From Catenibacillus sp964565805 (GTDB taxonomy: Bacteria; Bacillota; Clostridia; Lachnospirales; Lachnospiraceae), in the NCBI GenBank assembly GCA_964565805.1, contig CAZMGH010000010.1:1-64000 (forward strand): DNA of 64,000 nucleotides, written 5' to 3'. A program made the translations under genes and the position numbers. The notes under the pieces were generated by a model, which saw nothing but the letters and a program-made list of their open reading frames with translations, was not told where the DNA came from and searched no databases. Shown one piece after another: positions 24,620-32,498 of the stretch (within the stretch, counting starts at the first letter, position 1; each line of letters begins with the position of its first letter).

Positions 24620-25363
24620 TTAGCCCATGTACAGGCCGCCGTCTACGCTGATGGTCTGCCCTGTAATATAGCGTGCCTCATCAGACACAAGAAATGCGAC
24701 TGTATCGGCCACATCCTTTGTTGTCCCCAGCTTTTGCAGGGGGATATTTTTTAAAAGAGCCTCTTTCTGCTCTTCCTTAAGCACATCTGTCATCTCTGTG
24801 GCAATAAATCCCGGAGCCACAGCGTTTACTGTGATTCCCCGGCTGCCCAGCTCTTTGGCGGCAGACATGGTCAGACCGATAACTCCGGCCTTAGATGCCG
24901 CATAGTTGGCCTGGCCTGCATTTCCCGCCCGGCCTACCACAGATGAAATATTTACGATCCGTCCGCCCCGCTGTTTGATCATGGGACGGGACGCATGTTT
25001 GATACAGTTAAATGTCCCTTTCAGGTTAATATCAATAACTGAATCAAAATCCTTCTCGCTCATGGCCATCATCAGTGTATCTTTGGTGATTCCCGCGTTA
25101 TTCACCACAATGTCCAGGTGCTTGTAGGTTTTTACGATCCATGTGACCATTTCCTTCACTTTATCATGATCTGCCACATTACACGGATAGCTTGCAGCCA
25201 CGCCGCCCTCCTGAGCGATCTCATCCACCACTTCCCGGGCAGCTCCTTCAGAACCATTATAATTTACGATCACCACAGCCCCAAGGCCGGCCAGTGTCTT
25301 TGCAATCTCCCGCCCGATGCCCCGGCTTGCTCCAGTAACCAAAGCAACTTTTTCAGTCAGCAT
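24620..25363 (-). CDS. fabG: 3-oxoacyl-ACP reductase
   Basis: A 247-residue short-chain dehydrogenase that reduces 3-oxoacyl-ACP with NADPH. The cofactor loop is TGASRGIGREIA, with NNAGITKD, and the catalytic Ser, Tyr and Lys lie in NISSVVG and YAASKAG. It sits 4 bases after fabD and 10 bases before fabF. Confidence 0.97.
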   Translation of the reverse strand: MLTEKVALVTGASRGIGREIAKTLAGLGAVVIVNYNGSEGAAREVVDEIAQEGGVAASYPCNVADHDKVKEMVTWIVKTYKHLDIVVNNAGITKDTLMMAMSEKDFDSVIDINLKGTFNCIKHASRPMIKQRGGRIVNISSVVGRAGNAGQANYAASKAGVIGLTMSAAKELGSRGITVNAVAPGFIATEMTDVLKEEQKEALLKNIPLQKLGTTKDVADTVAFLVSDEARYITGQTISVDGGLYMG

Positions 25364-25367
25364 AGTC

Positions 25368-26282
25368 TTATATTTCCTCCAGTTTCTTTAAATCCTCATA
25401 TTTATCAATATTAATCGCCTTTACGCTCCGGTCGATGCGCTTCATAAATCCGCACAAAGTTTTTCCCGGCCCGATTTCTATAAATGTATCCACGCCCTGA
25501 GCGATCATCTGGCGGACACTCTGCTCCCAGCGCACCGATGAGGATACCTGGCGGATGAGCAGATCCTTGATCTGGCCAGCATCATCCACATACCTGGCCT
25601 CAGTATTGCACACATAAGGGATCTGAGAATCTTTAAAGTCCACATCCTCCAAAGCCTGTGCCAGACGGAGGCCTGCCTCAGCCAGCATGGAAGAATGGAA
25701 AGGTCCGCTGACCTTTAAAGGCGCCACTCTTTTAGCTCCGGCAGCCTTAAGGGCCTCACCGGCAGCCGCTACCGCGCCCTGCTCTCCGGAGATTACGATC
25801 TGTCCCGGACAGTTGTAATTGGCCAGTTCTACAAGACCCTCCGTCTCCTGGCAGATCTTTTCCACAACAGAATTTTCAAGGCCTAGGACAGCAGACATAG
25901 CTCCCCCTGTAGGAACAGCCTCCTGCATATAGATCCCCCGCTTGCGCACAAGAACCATGGCCTGAGCAGCATCCAGCTTCCCGGCAGCTACCAATGCTCC
26001 GTACTCTCCCAGGCTCAGGCCTGCAGTCACCTGAGGATACACACCCTTGGCCTCCACTACCTTTAACATGGCCAGCTCTGTGGTCAGCAGGCAGATCTGG
26101 GTATATTCTGTGATCCCAAGCTTATCATTTTCTTCAAAACACATTTCCTTTACAGGAAGTCCAGTAGCCTGCCGCGCCAGATCAAACATCGCAGCGCTTT
26201 CCGGACATTGCTCATAAAAATCCCTGCCCATGCCAATATACTGAGCACCCTGGCCCGGGAAAATAAATGCCGTTTTTGCCAT
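25368..26282 (-). CDS. fabD: Malonyl-CoA:ACP transacylase
   Basis: FabD loads malonyl groups onto ACP. The 304-residue protein starts KTAFIFPGQGAQYIGMG and has the nucleophile serine in GLSLGEYGAL and the histidine in GPFHSSML. The ATG at 26282 follows AAGGGATG. Unlike its neighbours it is separated from fabK by 174 bases that hold a terminator and a FabT-like operator, so it and the genes below can be controlled apart from acpP-fabK. Confidence 0.96.
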   Translation of the reverse strand: MAKTAFIFPGQGAQYIGMGRDFYEQCPESAAMFDLARQATGLPVKEMCFEENDKLGITEYTQICLLTTELAMLKVVEAKGVYPQVTAGLSLGEYGALVAAGKLDAAQAMVLVRKRGIYMQEAVPTGGAMSAVLGLENSVVEKICQETEGLVELANYNCPGQIVISGEQGAVAAAGEALKAAGAKRVAPLKVSGPFHSSMLAEAGLRLAQALEDVDFKDSQIPYVCNTEARYVDDAGQIKDLLIRQVSSSVRWEQSVRQMIAQGVDTFIEIGPGKTLCGFMKRIDRSVKAINIDKYEDLKKLEEI

Positions 26283-26337
26283 ATATACATCCCTTCGTTT
26301 GTTGTACTGCCGCTTATAACGCGACCTGTCCGTTTAT

Positions 26338-26350
26338 TTTGAAAGTCAAA
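26338..26350. promoter_or_regulatory. FabT-like operator before fabD
   Basis: TTTGA-AAG-TCAAA is a palindrome of the form bound by the MarR-family repressor FabT of Firmicutes (TTTGA-N3-TCAAA). It lies 55 bases before the fabD start, right after an intrinsic terminator. The binding factor is inferred; no fabT gene is in the window. Confidence 0.6.
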
Positions 26351-26361
26351 GTATTTCCTTT

Positions 26362-26403
26362 AAAAAAGAGTGGGCCAAAGCACTTACATGCTCCGCACCC
26401 ACT
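26362..26403 (-). terminator. Intrinsic terminator between fabK and fabD
   Basis: On the minus strand AGTGGG ... AGCA ... TGCT ... CCCACT closes a hairpin followed by CTTTTTT. It would end or attenuate the acpP-fabK transcript before fabD. Confidence 0.7.
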
Positions 26404-26456
26404 GTGTTACGCCATAAGTATAAATCCTGTGCGGCGGGTGTATGCCTTATGATCCG

Positions 26457-27398
26457 TCATCCAAACAGAACAGAACGCTCCCGCATCACCTGTTTTGCTT
26501 CTTCAACGATCTCCTGGACCATCTGGGCACAGCTCTGCTGCTTATTTACAAGTCCCGCGACCTGCCCGGCCATCACGGAACCGTTTTTCACATCGCCTTC
26601 CACAACAGCCTTACGAAGCCCGCCCAATGTAAGGTATTCAAGCTCTTCAAAGCTCGCGCCTTCCTTCTCCAGCTTCAGATACTGACGTGACATGGCATTG
26701 CGCAGAATACGCACCGGATGACCTGTCGTACGGCCGGTCACCTGAGTATCAATGTCTGATGCCTTTGCCACACGGTCTTTATAATTCTGGTGAATATTCG
26801 TCTCTGTGGCAAGAAGGAACCGTGTCCCCATCTGAACGCCTGAAGCGCCCAGCATAAAGGCCGCAGCCATACCTCTTCCGTCACCAATACCCCCTGCAGC
26901 GATCACCGGAATCTTAACAGCATCCACTACCTGAGGCACAAGAGCCATGGTCGTCAGTTCGCCAATATGACCGCCGGACTCTGTACCTTCTGCCACAAGG
27001 GCATCGGCGCCGCAGCGCTCCATACGCTTTGCCATAGCAACGCTGGCAACCACAGGGATCACCTTGACGCCAGCCTCTTTCCACATAGCCATGTACTTTT
27101 CAGGGCTTCCGGCGCCGGTGGTCACAACCTTTACTCCCATATCCACAACAGCTTTCGCAATAGCATCTGCATTAGGGTTTAAAAGCATAATGTTCAAGCC
27201 AAAGGGTTTGTCGGTAAGTTCCTTGCACTTTTTAATCTGTTCAATGACATGATCCGCAGGAGCGCCGCCGGCACCGATGAGTCCAAGACCGCCGGCCTCA
27301 GACACTGCAGCTGCCAGATGGTAATCTGCCACCCATGCCATACCGCCCTGTATAATAGGATATTCAATTCCTAAAAGTTCCGTAATCCTGGTTTTCAT
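26457..27398 (-). CDS. fabK: Enoyl-ACP reductase II (FMN-dependent FabK)
   Basis: FabK makes the final reduction of trans-2-enoyl-ACP with NAD(P)H and FMN in organisms that lack FabI. The 313-residue TIM barrel has IIQGGMAWVADYHLA at the N-terminus, TEGTESGGHIG (VAEGTESGGHIG) and the phosphate-binding AAGGIGDGRGMAAA and GVQMGTRFL. It starts 3 bases after the acpP stop. Being triclosan-insensitive is a known trait of FabK. Confidence 0.96.
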   Translation of the reverse strand: MKTRITELLGIEYPIIQGGMAWVADYHLAAAVSEAGGLGLIGAGGAPADHVIEQIKKCKELTDKPFGLNIMLLNPNADAIAKAVVDMGVKVVTTGAGSPEKYMAMWKEAGVKVIPVVASVAMAKRMERCGADALVAEGTESGGHIGELTTMALVPQVVDAVKIPVIAAGGIGDGRGMAAAFMLGASGVQMGTRFLLATETNIHQNYKDRVAKASDIDTQVTGRTTGHPVRILRNAMSRQYLKLEKEGASFEELEYLTLGGLRKAVVEGDVKNGSVMAGQVAGLVNKQQSCAQMVQEIVEEAKQVMRERSVLFG

Positions 27399-27401
27399 GA
27401 A

Positions 27402-27635
27402 TTATTCCTCGATACCATGTTCTTTCAGATAATTCATAACATCGCCTACAGTCTTAAGTGTTTCCAGCTCTTCTGTAGGGATCTCAATGCCGTACTCTTC
27501 TTCCAGATTCATAACAAGCTCGAAAAGGTCCAGGGAATCTGCGCCCAGATCGCCTTCAAATGTGGCGCTCTCAACAACCTCGCTGGGATCTACATTTAAC
27601 TGATCTGCAATAAGTTCTCTCATCTTTTCTAACAT
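27402..27635 (-). CDS. acpP: Acyl carrier protein
   Basis: A 77-residue acidic four-helix carrier. The phosphopantetheine serine is in GADSLDLFEL. ATG 27635 is preceded at 11 bases by AGGAG; a longer frame reaching 27737 would read through the promoter and operator and is rejected. It heads the fatty acid cluster and is followed by fabK after 3 bases. Confidence 0.97.
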   Translation of the reverse strand: MLEKMRELIADQLNVDPSEVVESATFEGDLGADSLDLFELVMNLEEEYGIEIPTEELETLKTVGDVMNYLKEHGIEE

Positions 27636-27670
27636 AATCCTATAATCTCCTTTGATTTTCCATAAATTAT

Positions 27671-27683
27671 TTTGATATTCAAA
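27671..27683. promoter_or_regulatory. FabT-like operator before acpP
   Basis: TTTGA-TAT-TCAAA is a perfect match to the palindromic core of the FabT box. It touches the -10 element of the acpP promoter (27688-27683), a place where binding would block RNA polymerase. In streptococci FabT with acyl-ACP represses the fab genes; the same logic is inferred here. Confidence 0.7.
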
Positions 27684-27710
27684 GTATATCATCTTTTTCT
27701 GTGCTGTCAA
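27683..27710 (-). promoter_or_regulatory. Main promoter of the fatty acid cluster
   Basis: TTGACA (27710-27705), 16 bases, TATACT (27688-27683): a near-consensus sigma-A promoter overlapped by the FabT-like box, about 45 bases before the acpP start. Confidence 0.75.
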
Positions 27711-27789
27711 CTGTTTTTTTATACGATACCCGGCCATTGGGCGGGATCCGGGCCAGAACAGTCAAGGCACGATCGCTGCTAACAACGCT

Positions 27790-27818
27790 ATTATATACGA
27801 TTCCAGGCAAAACCTCAA
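27790..27818 (-). promoter_or_regulatory. Second, upstream promoter
   Basis: TTGAGG (27818-27813), 17 bases, TATAAT (27795-27790). It overlaps the end of the small membrane protein gene and would give acpP a leader of about 150 bases that includes a GGCCCGG..CCGGG-type hairpin. Confidence 0.55.
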
Positions 27819-28237
27819 CCTCTTTTTAAAAGGTCAATGATCTTTTCCAGATTGCTTTTATGGCCTTTCACAAACACTCGGCATACCACATGGTGATAGA
27901 AAAAGGCGATGACAATGGCAGCCACCACGCCGCCCCAGAAATAGATCTCATCCATTCCGGCTAAAAGGGCGATACACAGGCCGATAAAGGCCGCCCCCAG
28001 CAGGATCATCCACACAGCCATATGGATACAGAACTTTTTTTGATCCGTTACATCGCTGTAATCCGTTCTTCTGGGGATCTCCTTATAATAGATCGTCTGA
28101 CATCCCAGAAAAATAGAATAAATGCCCAGAACTCCGAAAATACATAAGGACGGCGCCTCGGCTAAAATAAGCACTACGACAAGGATGCATGCCCCGATAA
28201 CAGCAAGATTGTTGATTCCGTTTTTATTTAGCTTCAT
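27815..28237 (-). CDS. Small membrane protein of unknown function
   Basis: A 140-residue protein with about four membrane segments: residues 10-27, 33-48, 70-92 and 97-116. Between the second and third is a polar loop (YYKEIPRRTDYSDVTDQKK), and it ends in a basic cytoplasmic tail (SNLEKIIDLLKRG). I cannot assign a family with confidence. ATG 28237 follows TAGGAGG. It lies upstream of acpP on the same strand, but acpP has its own promoters. Confidence 0.7.
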   Translation of the reverse strand: MKLNKNGINNLAVIGACILVVVLILAEAPSLCIFGVLGIYSIFLGCQTIYYKEIPRRTDYSDVTDQKKFCIHMAVWMILLGAAFIGLCIALLAGMDEIYFWGGVVAAIVIAFFYHHVVCRVFVKGHKSNLEKIIDLLKRG

Positions 28238-28287
28238 TTTTCAGATTCCTCCTAATACAGGCTGTTTCCAAGCAGATTTCAGTCGGA

Positions 28288-28317
28288 GTAGCCCCGGCAG
28301 TTGCTTGACGGGGCTAC
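28288..28317 (-). other. Intergenic hairpin
   Basis: GTAGCCCCG and CGGGGCTAC are a perfect 9-bp stem around a 12-base loop between the permease terminator and the small membrane protein gene. It has no T-run. Confidence 0.5.
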
Positions 28318-28330
28318 TGCAACAGGTAGC

Positions 28331-28366
28331 AAAAGAGCGGCAGATCATCCTGCCGCTCGCTCTTTT
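28331..28366 (-). terminator. Terminator after the GntP-family gene
   Basis: GAGCGGCAG and CTGCCGCTC pair around a 6-base loop and are flanked by CTTTT on the minus strand, directly downstream of the permease. Confidence 0.75.
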
Positions 28367-28389
28367 ACCGACCAGACTATCTTTTCATT

Positions 28390-29796
28390 TTACACAATGC
28401 CCGGGAATAACATAACAAGAATCATGCAAAGTATGGTTCCAACCAGAGTCATAATAACTGTTTGGAGGAACATTGGCAGATAAGCATCTTTGATCTTAAC
28501 TTGCGCCAAACCGGTGGTCAAAATAATAAGCCCATTCACCGGCAGAGTTTCAAACGTGGTAACCGCAATGGCGGCGACACGGGCGAGGCCATCCGCATTA
28601 ATTCCCAGCGTTGATACATCACCACCAGCTACGCCAAGGATAACGCCAAGGCCAATACTAAGAGCTGCAGGCGGAGAAGATGTAAATGTAACAATGACAA
28701 TGATCAAAACAGTCGCTGTTACCATCGGAGGGAACGGAAGGCCGAAAAGCATATTGACAAAGGTATTAAAAGCGTCTGTATGCTGAACAACAGCAGCAAA
28801 ACCAGCAGCAGCAGATACAGTCATCAGTGCCGAAGCTCCATTCATAGCACCGCCATTGAGAGATTCGACGATCTTTCCAACCCATGAGCCAATGGCACTG
28901 TTTGCGCCTTCATACTTAGGAAAGAATTTGCTCATGAGAATAACAGTCAAAAGAATACCTACAACTAACGAAAAAGAAGCATTTTGGAAAATAACAAACA
29001 AAACAAACACCGCAACCAACGGAAGAACAGAAATTACAAAATGAGGTTTCTCAGATGTGGCGTCTCCTATCTTTAACTGAACATTTCCCATATCAAATGT
29101 TTCTTTTCTGCGCATAGCACGGATGACGAAATTCACGCAAACAAAATATATTCCGATTTCAATCACAATAAAAGAAATGAACCCCGGAATAGGCGCAGCA
29201 CCTGCGCTTGTCCCTAAAATACCCATTGAAACGATATTATTAATACTTAAGACAAACGGGGCAGAATTTGCACCGCTGCTTAAGCACAGCATCGCTGGAA
29301 CATATCGGCGCGGGATCCCTACATTCTCCGCAAGGACCATACAGATGGGGAATGTGGCAAATACAGCTACGAAACCGTCAACACCGCCGAATGCAAGGAT
29401 ACACTCAATAATGAGCATGATCAGCACAGCAACTCTGGCCTTTTTTTCTCTATCCTTTATAGGCATAACAAACTTGTTCACCAGAGTATCCGCGATCGAA
29501 TTCGCCGCACCGCTGTCTGTCATCACCTTTCCAAGAAGTCCTCCCAGGAATACTGTTGGGAAAATCGAAATCAACATCCCCGCAACTCCGCCAACCTCAT
29601 AAACCGTGGCGTCAGCTGCGGTTGCTTCTACTGCACCGATATAAAGCGAGGTAAACGCGGTCACCGGGTCGATACTGTTCGTCACTGCAACGATCACTGC
29701 AGCGAGCGGAGCTAAATAAAGCACCGATACATTTTTGTAGGCACCCCAAAGGAATATGACCAGGGCAACTACAATACCAATAATACCAAAAACCAT
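28390..29796 (-). CDS. GntP-family organic acid permease
   Basis: A 468-residue integral membrane protein with about 12 hydrophobic segments. It shows GntP/citrate-transporter family features: the N-terminal GIIGIVVALVIFLWGAYKN, the FLGGLLGKVMTDSGAANSIA segment near residue 90 and a long C-terminal membrane part with VTFTSSPPAALSIGLGVILG. The family imports gluconate or similar organic acids with protons. ATG 29796 follows GGGAGGAG. It stands alone between terminators, so the substrate cannot be inferred. Confidence 0.85.
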   Translation of the reverse strand: MVFGIIGIVVALVIFLWGAYKNVSVLYLAPLAAVIVAVTNSIDPVTAFTSLYIGAVEATAADATVYEVGGVAGMLISIFPTVFLGGLLGKVMTDSGAANSIADTLVNKFVMPIKDREKKARVAVLIMLIIECILAFGGVDGFVAVFATFPICMVLAENVGIPRRYVPAMLCLSSGANSAPFVLSINNIVSMGILGTSAGAAPIPGFISFIVIEIGIYFVCVNFVIRAMRRKETFDMGNVQLKIGDATSEKPHFVISVLPLVAVFVLFVIFQNASFSLVVGILLTVILMSKFFPKYEGANSAIGSWVGKIVESLNGGAMNGASALMTVSAAAGFAAVVQHTDAFNTFVNMLFGLPFPPMVTATVLIIVIVTFTSSPPAALSIGLGVILGVAGGDVSTLGINADGLARVAAIAVTTFETLPVNGLIILTTGLAQVKIKDAYLPMFLQTVIMTLVGTILCMILVMLFPGIV

Positions 29797-30190
29797 AAAC
29801 TATCTCCTCCCTATACTTTAATAGCAGGCGTCTGGTCATGACCTGCACTTGCCTTCAGTATAAAGGATTGTCCATTACGTGTCAATCTTCAATATTATTT
29901 ATTTTATACAAAAAAATTATGGTTTGATAATTTTTCGTAATAATTATTTCTATATTTTAAAAATTATATCGCTCTTTTTTATGCATTTTTATCTACAGAC
30001 AATTGACATTCTCGCTTTATTATATGACAGCCCTAAATACATCCGAATGTAAAGAAGAATAAAGATTTCTCTTTATTTTTTTTGCAAAATGAATTATAAT
30101 GGTTTTATTGGAGCGGGTGAACCGCCGGAATTTTTCATTTGCTCCTGGCAGATGAATTTCAAAAAATTTAATGAATGGTAGGTGTTTTTA
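29797..30190. other. AT-rich divergent promoter region
   Basis: Almost 400 bases between the permease and the acidic protein, very rich in A and T. It includes a TATAAT at 30095-30100 that can drive the acidic protein gene (with a weak TTTATT 17 bases upstream), and a TTGACA at 30003. I see no ORF and no known RNA. Confidence 0.5.
30072..30100 (+). promoter_or_regulatory. Candidate promoter for the acidic protein gene
   Basis: TATAAT at 30095-30100 is a consensus -10; the TTTATT 17 bases upstream is a poor -35. The leader would contain a GGAGC..GCTCC stem (30110-30147). Confidence 0.4.
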
Positions 30191-30598
30191 ATGAAGAGGT
30201 TTATTAAGGTGTTTGTTAAGACGATCGCCATTGCCGCTTCCATCGCAGGTATCGCATACGTCATCAAGCAGATTCTTGATAAAAAAGCCGAAAACGAAGA
30301 TTTCGACGATGATTTTGATGATGACTTTGACGATGATTTCGATGATCTGGATGAGGATGATGACGAGGATGACAGTCAGCGGGAGTACATTAACATCCCC
30401 TCCGGCGATCAGGTAAAGGAAGCATGCTCAGATGCGGCTGAAGGCATTAAAGATGCCGCAAAAAGCGCAGCAGCCCACACAGCGGAAGCTGCCGGAAAGG
30501 TAGCTGAGGACGTTAAGGATGCCGCAAAAAAAGTTGCGGAAGCCATGAAGGACGCCAAAGACGCTGTCAGTGATGCTGTGAAGGATATTCAGGAATAA
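30191..30598 (+). CDS. Membrane-anchored acidic protein with amphipathic helix repeat
   Basis: A 135-residue protein in three parts. Residues 7-29 form one membrane segment. Residues 37-62 are almost all Asp, Glu and Phe, with repeats of DDDF. Residues 75-135 are an Ala/Lys/Asp/Glu-rich helix with VKDAAKKVAEAMKDAK-type 11-residue periodicity, like LEA or apolipoprotein helices. I chose ATG 30191, six bases after AGGTG, over an in-frame GTG at 30182. The family is not recognised. The design suggests a protein held at the membrane with a divalent-ion-binding acidic spacer and a lipid- or DNA-contacting helix; that is inference. Confidence 0.75.
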   Translation: MKRFIKVFVKTIAIAASIAGIAYVIKQILDKKAENEDFDDDFDDDFDDDFDDLDEDDDEDDSQREYINIPSGDQVKEACSDAAEGIKDAAKSAAAHTAEAAGKVAEDVKDAAKKVAEAMKDAKDAVSDAVKDIQE

Positions 30599-30655
30599 AA
30601 AGTGCGTAAGCGTTTTTTGCTCCGGCACACTGGGGCCGGGCGTATCGCGCAATAT

Positions 30656-30696
30656 AAGACCTGTCCGCATGATCCCTGACGATGCGGCGGGTCTTT
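30656..30696 (+). terminator. Terminator between acidic protein and S1 protein genes
   Basis: AAGACCTGTCCGCAT and ATGCGGCGGGTCTT pair around a 10-base loop and end in TTTATCT. It argues that the in-frame ATG at 30669 upstream of the S1 gene is not coding. Confidence 0.7.
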
Positions 30697-30722
30697 ATCT
30701 ATATTTGAAAGGAAGTATTACT

Positions 30723-31739
30723 ATGAACGAAGAAAACCTCATGAATGAAGAAATCCAGGAAACTGCTCCAGTCCAGGAAACACAGGAAGCTCCGGCAGCC
30801 CAGGAAACTGTCCAGGCAGAGAAAGCCCCTGAGACTATGGAAGATTATGAAAAGGAACTGGAACAGTCTCTTGTCCAGGTAAAGGAAGGAGATCTGGTCA
30901 CCGGTACTGTTGCCGGCGTATCTGACACAGAAGTTACCGTAGATCTTGGCATCTACAGCGAAGGCATTATCAAGCTTGCCGAGCTGAGCAATGATCCTAA
31001 ATTCTCTATTAAAAAAGATATTGCCCCTGGCGACACTGTAAAGGCAGTGGTTTTATCTGAGGATGACGGCGAAGGCCATATTCTTCTGTCCAAAAAGAAG
31101 GGGGATGACATTCTTGCATGGGATGATCTGCAGAAAATGATGGATGACCAGACCGTCCTTACCCTGAAGGTTGGCGGTGTTGTTAAAGGCGGCGTTGTGG
31201 CTTATGTGAACGGCATCCGCGGCTTTATCCCTGCTTCCCAGCTGGCCTTGAGCTATGTTGAGGATCTGAACACTTTCTTAAACCAGATCGTAGAAGCTAA
31301 GATCATCACTGTAGATCCGGGCAAAAAACGTCTTGTTCTTTCTGTAAAGGAAGTTGAAAAGGAAAAAGCACAGCAGGAGCGTCAGGCTCAGATTGCCCGC
31401 ATCCAGGTGGGGGATGTAATGGAAGGCAAGGTAGAAACCATTACCAGTTACGGCGCATTTATCGACCTGGGCAGCGGCATTTCCGGTCTGGTACATATTT
31501 CCCAGATCAGCCAGAAGCGTATCCAGTCGGTTCACGAAGTTTTAAAAGAAGGCGATGAAGTTAAAGTGAAAGTCATCGCAATCAAAGACGGAAAGCTGAG
31601 CCTGAGCATGAAGGCGCTTCAGGAAAATACAGAAGTAAACCAAAGCTCCAAAGAAGACACCTTCCACTACAAGGAAGGCGGAAAGGCAACTACCGGCCTG
31701 GGCGCTTTGTTAGCCGGACTTCATCTGGATTTAAAATGA
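30723..31739 (+). CDS. S1 RNA-binding domain protein (ribosomal protein S1-like)
   Basis: A 338-residue protein with an acidic, Gln-rich N-terminus (about 40 residues) and three to four S1 OB folds: EGDLVTGTVAGVSDTEVTV near 57, VGGVVKGGVVAYVNGIRGFIPAS near 150, and VGDVMEGKVETITSYGAFIDLG with GLVHISQIS near 235-270. Firmicutes often carry such short S1 homologues that bind mRNA and the ribosome. ATG 30723 follows AAAGGAAG; the frame extends upstream to 30669 but passes through a terminator. A strong terminator follows. Confidence 0.88.
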   Translation: MNEENLMNEEIQETAPVQETQEAPAAQETVQAEKAPETMEDYEKELEQSLVQVKEGDLVTGTVAGVSDTEVTVDLGIYSEGIIKLAELSNDPKFSIKKDIAPGDTVKAVVLSEDDGEGHILLSKKKGDDILAWDDLQKMMDDQTVLTLKVGGVVKGGVVAYVNGIRGFIPASQLALSYVEDLNTFLNQIVEAKIITVDPGKKRLVLSVKEVEKEKAQQERQAQIARIQVGDVMEGKVETITSYGAFIDLGSGISGLVHISQISQKRIQSVHEVLKEGDEVKVKVIAIKDGKLSLSMKALQENTEVNQSSKEDTFHYKEGGKATTGLGALLAGLHLDLK

Positions 31740-31762
31740 TTTTTAACAGTTAATGAAAGCGA

Positions 31763-31810
31763 AAAAAGCGGACAGACATTTGCTTATAAGCAAGTTTTCG
31801 TCCGCTTTTT
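31763..31810 (+). terminator. Terminator after S1 protein gene
   Basis: AAAAAGCGGAC and GTCCGCTTTTT enclose an inner TTGCTTATAAGCAA stem. It lies between convergent genes and is A/T-flanked on both sides, so it may serve both strands. Confidence 0.85.
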
Positions 31811-31829
31811 CATGTCAAATTTTTTGATT

Positions 31830-32423
31830 TCAGTCAATGACTGTAATGGATGTGATCACCGGCTGATTTTCGGCGGCCACTGTCCCATTATCATCCTCCA
31901 CCGTCGTGTCAGCGCAGATCTGATCCACAATATCCATGCCGTCAGTCACTACGCCAAATGCAGCATACTGGCCGTCCAGGTATGTACTATCCTGCTGAAC
32001 GATAAAAAACTGGGAGCTGGCGCTGTCATAGTCCTGAGAACGGGCCATAGAGATCACCCCCCGGGTGTGGGACAGGTTATTCTCCACCCCATTAGCAGAA
32101 AATTCTCCCTTAATGGTCTCATCGGAACCTCCCATACCGGTGCCGGTAGGGTCTCCGCCCTGGATCATAAAGCCGTCAATAATCCGGTGAAAAGTCAGAC
32201 CATCATAAAAGCCCTCTTCTGCCAGCTTTATGAAATTTTCCACAGTAATGGGGGCCACATCCCCGTCCAGCTCTACGCTGATCACCCCATAATCCTGCAC
32301 ATCAATCTCTACATGATGTTTTCCGCTAGCTTCACTGCCGCTGCTGCTGCCGCACCCGGCCATGACCGCCGCAATATCCAGAGCCATTCCTAGGCAAAGC
32401 AGTTTTTTTAATATCTTTTTCAT
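31830..32423 (-). CDS. Peptidyl-prolyl cis-trans isomerase, cyclophilin type, lipoprotein
   Basis: A 197-residue protein with a lipoprotein signal (residues 1-24, lipobox VMAGC) followed by a serine/glycine linker and a cyclophilin domain. Active-site marks: FHRIIDGFMIQGGDP, ISMARSQ, SSQFFIVQQD and FGVVTDGMD. It would speed prolyl isomerisation of proteins outside the membrane. I chose ATG 32423, which leaves AAAGGA upstream; a start at 32441 would add MKGKIR and lies over that RBS. A short hairpin (32460-32490) separates it from the OLD nuclease gene upstream. Confidence 0.9.
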   Translation of the reverse strand: MKKILKKLLCLGMALDIAAVMAGCGSSSGSEASGKHHVEIDVQDYGVISVELDGDVAPITVENFIKLAEEGFYDGLTFHRIIDGFMIQGGDPTGTGMGGSDETIKGEFSANGVENNLSHTRGVISMARSQDYDSASSQFFIVQQDSTYLDGQYAAFGVVTDGMDIVDQICADTTVEDDNGTVAAENQPVITSITVID

Positions 32424-32498
32424 CCTTATCTTTCCTTTCATTTATTGGAGTTTCCTTATTTTTACCGTGCCATTCACGGGATTTCATCGATTGTGCTG

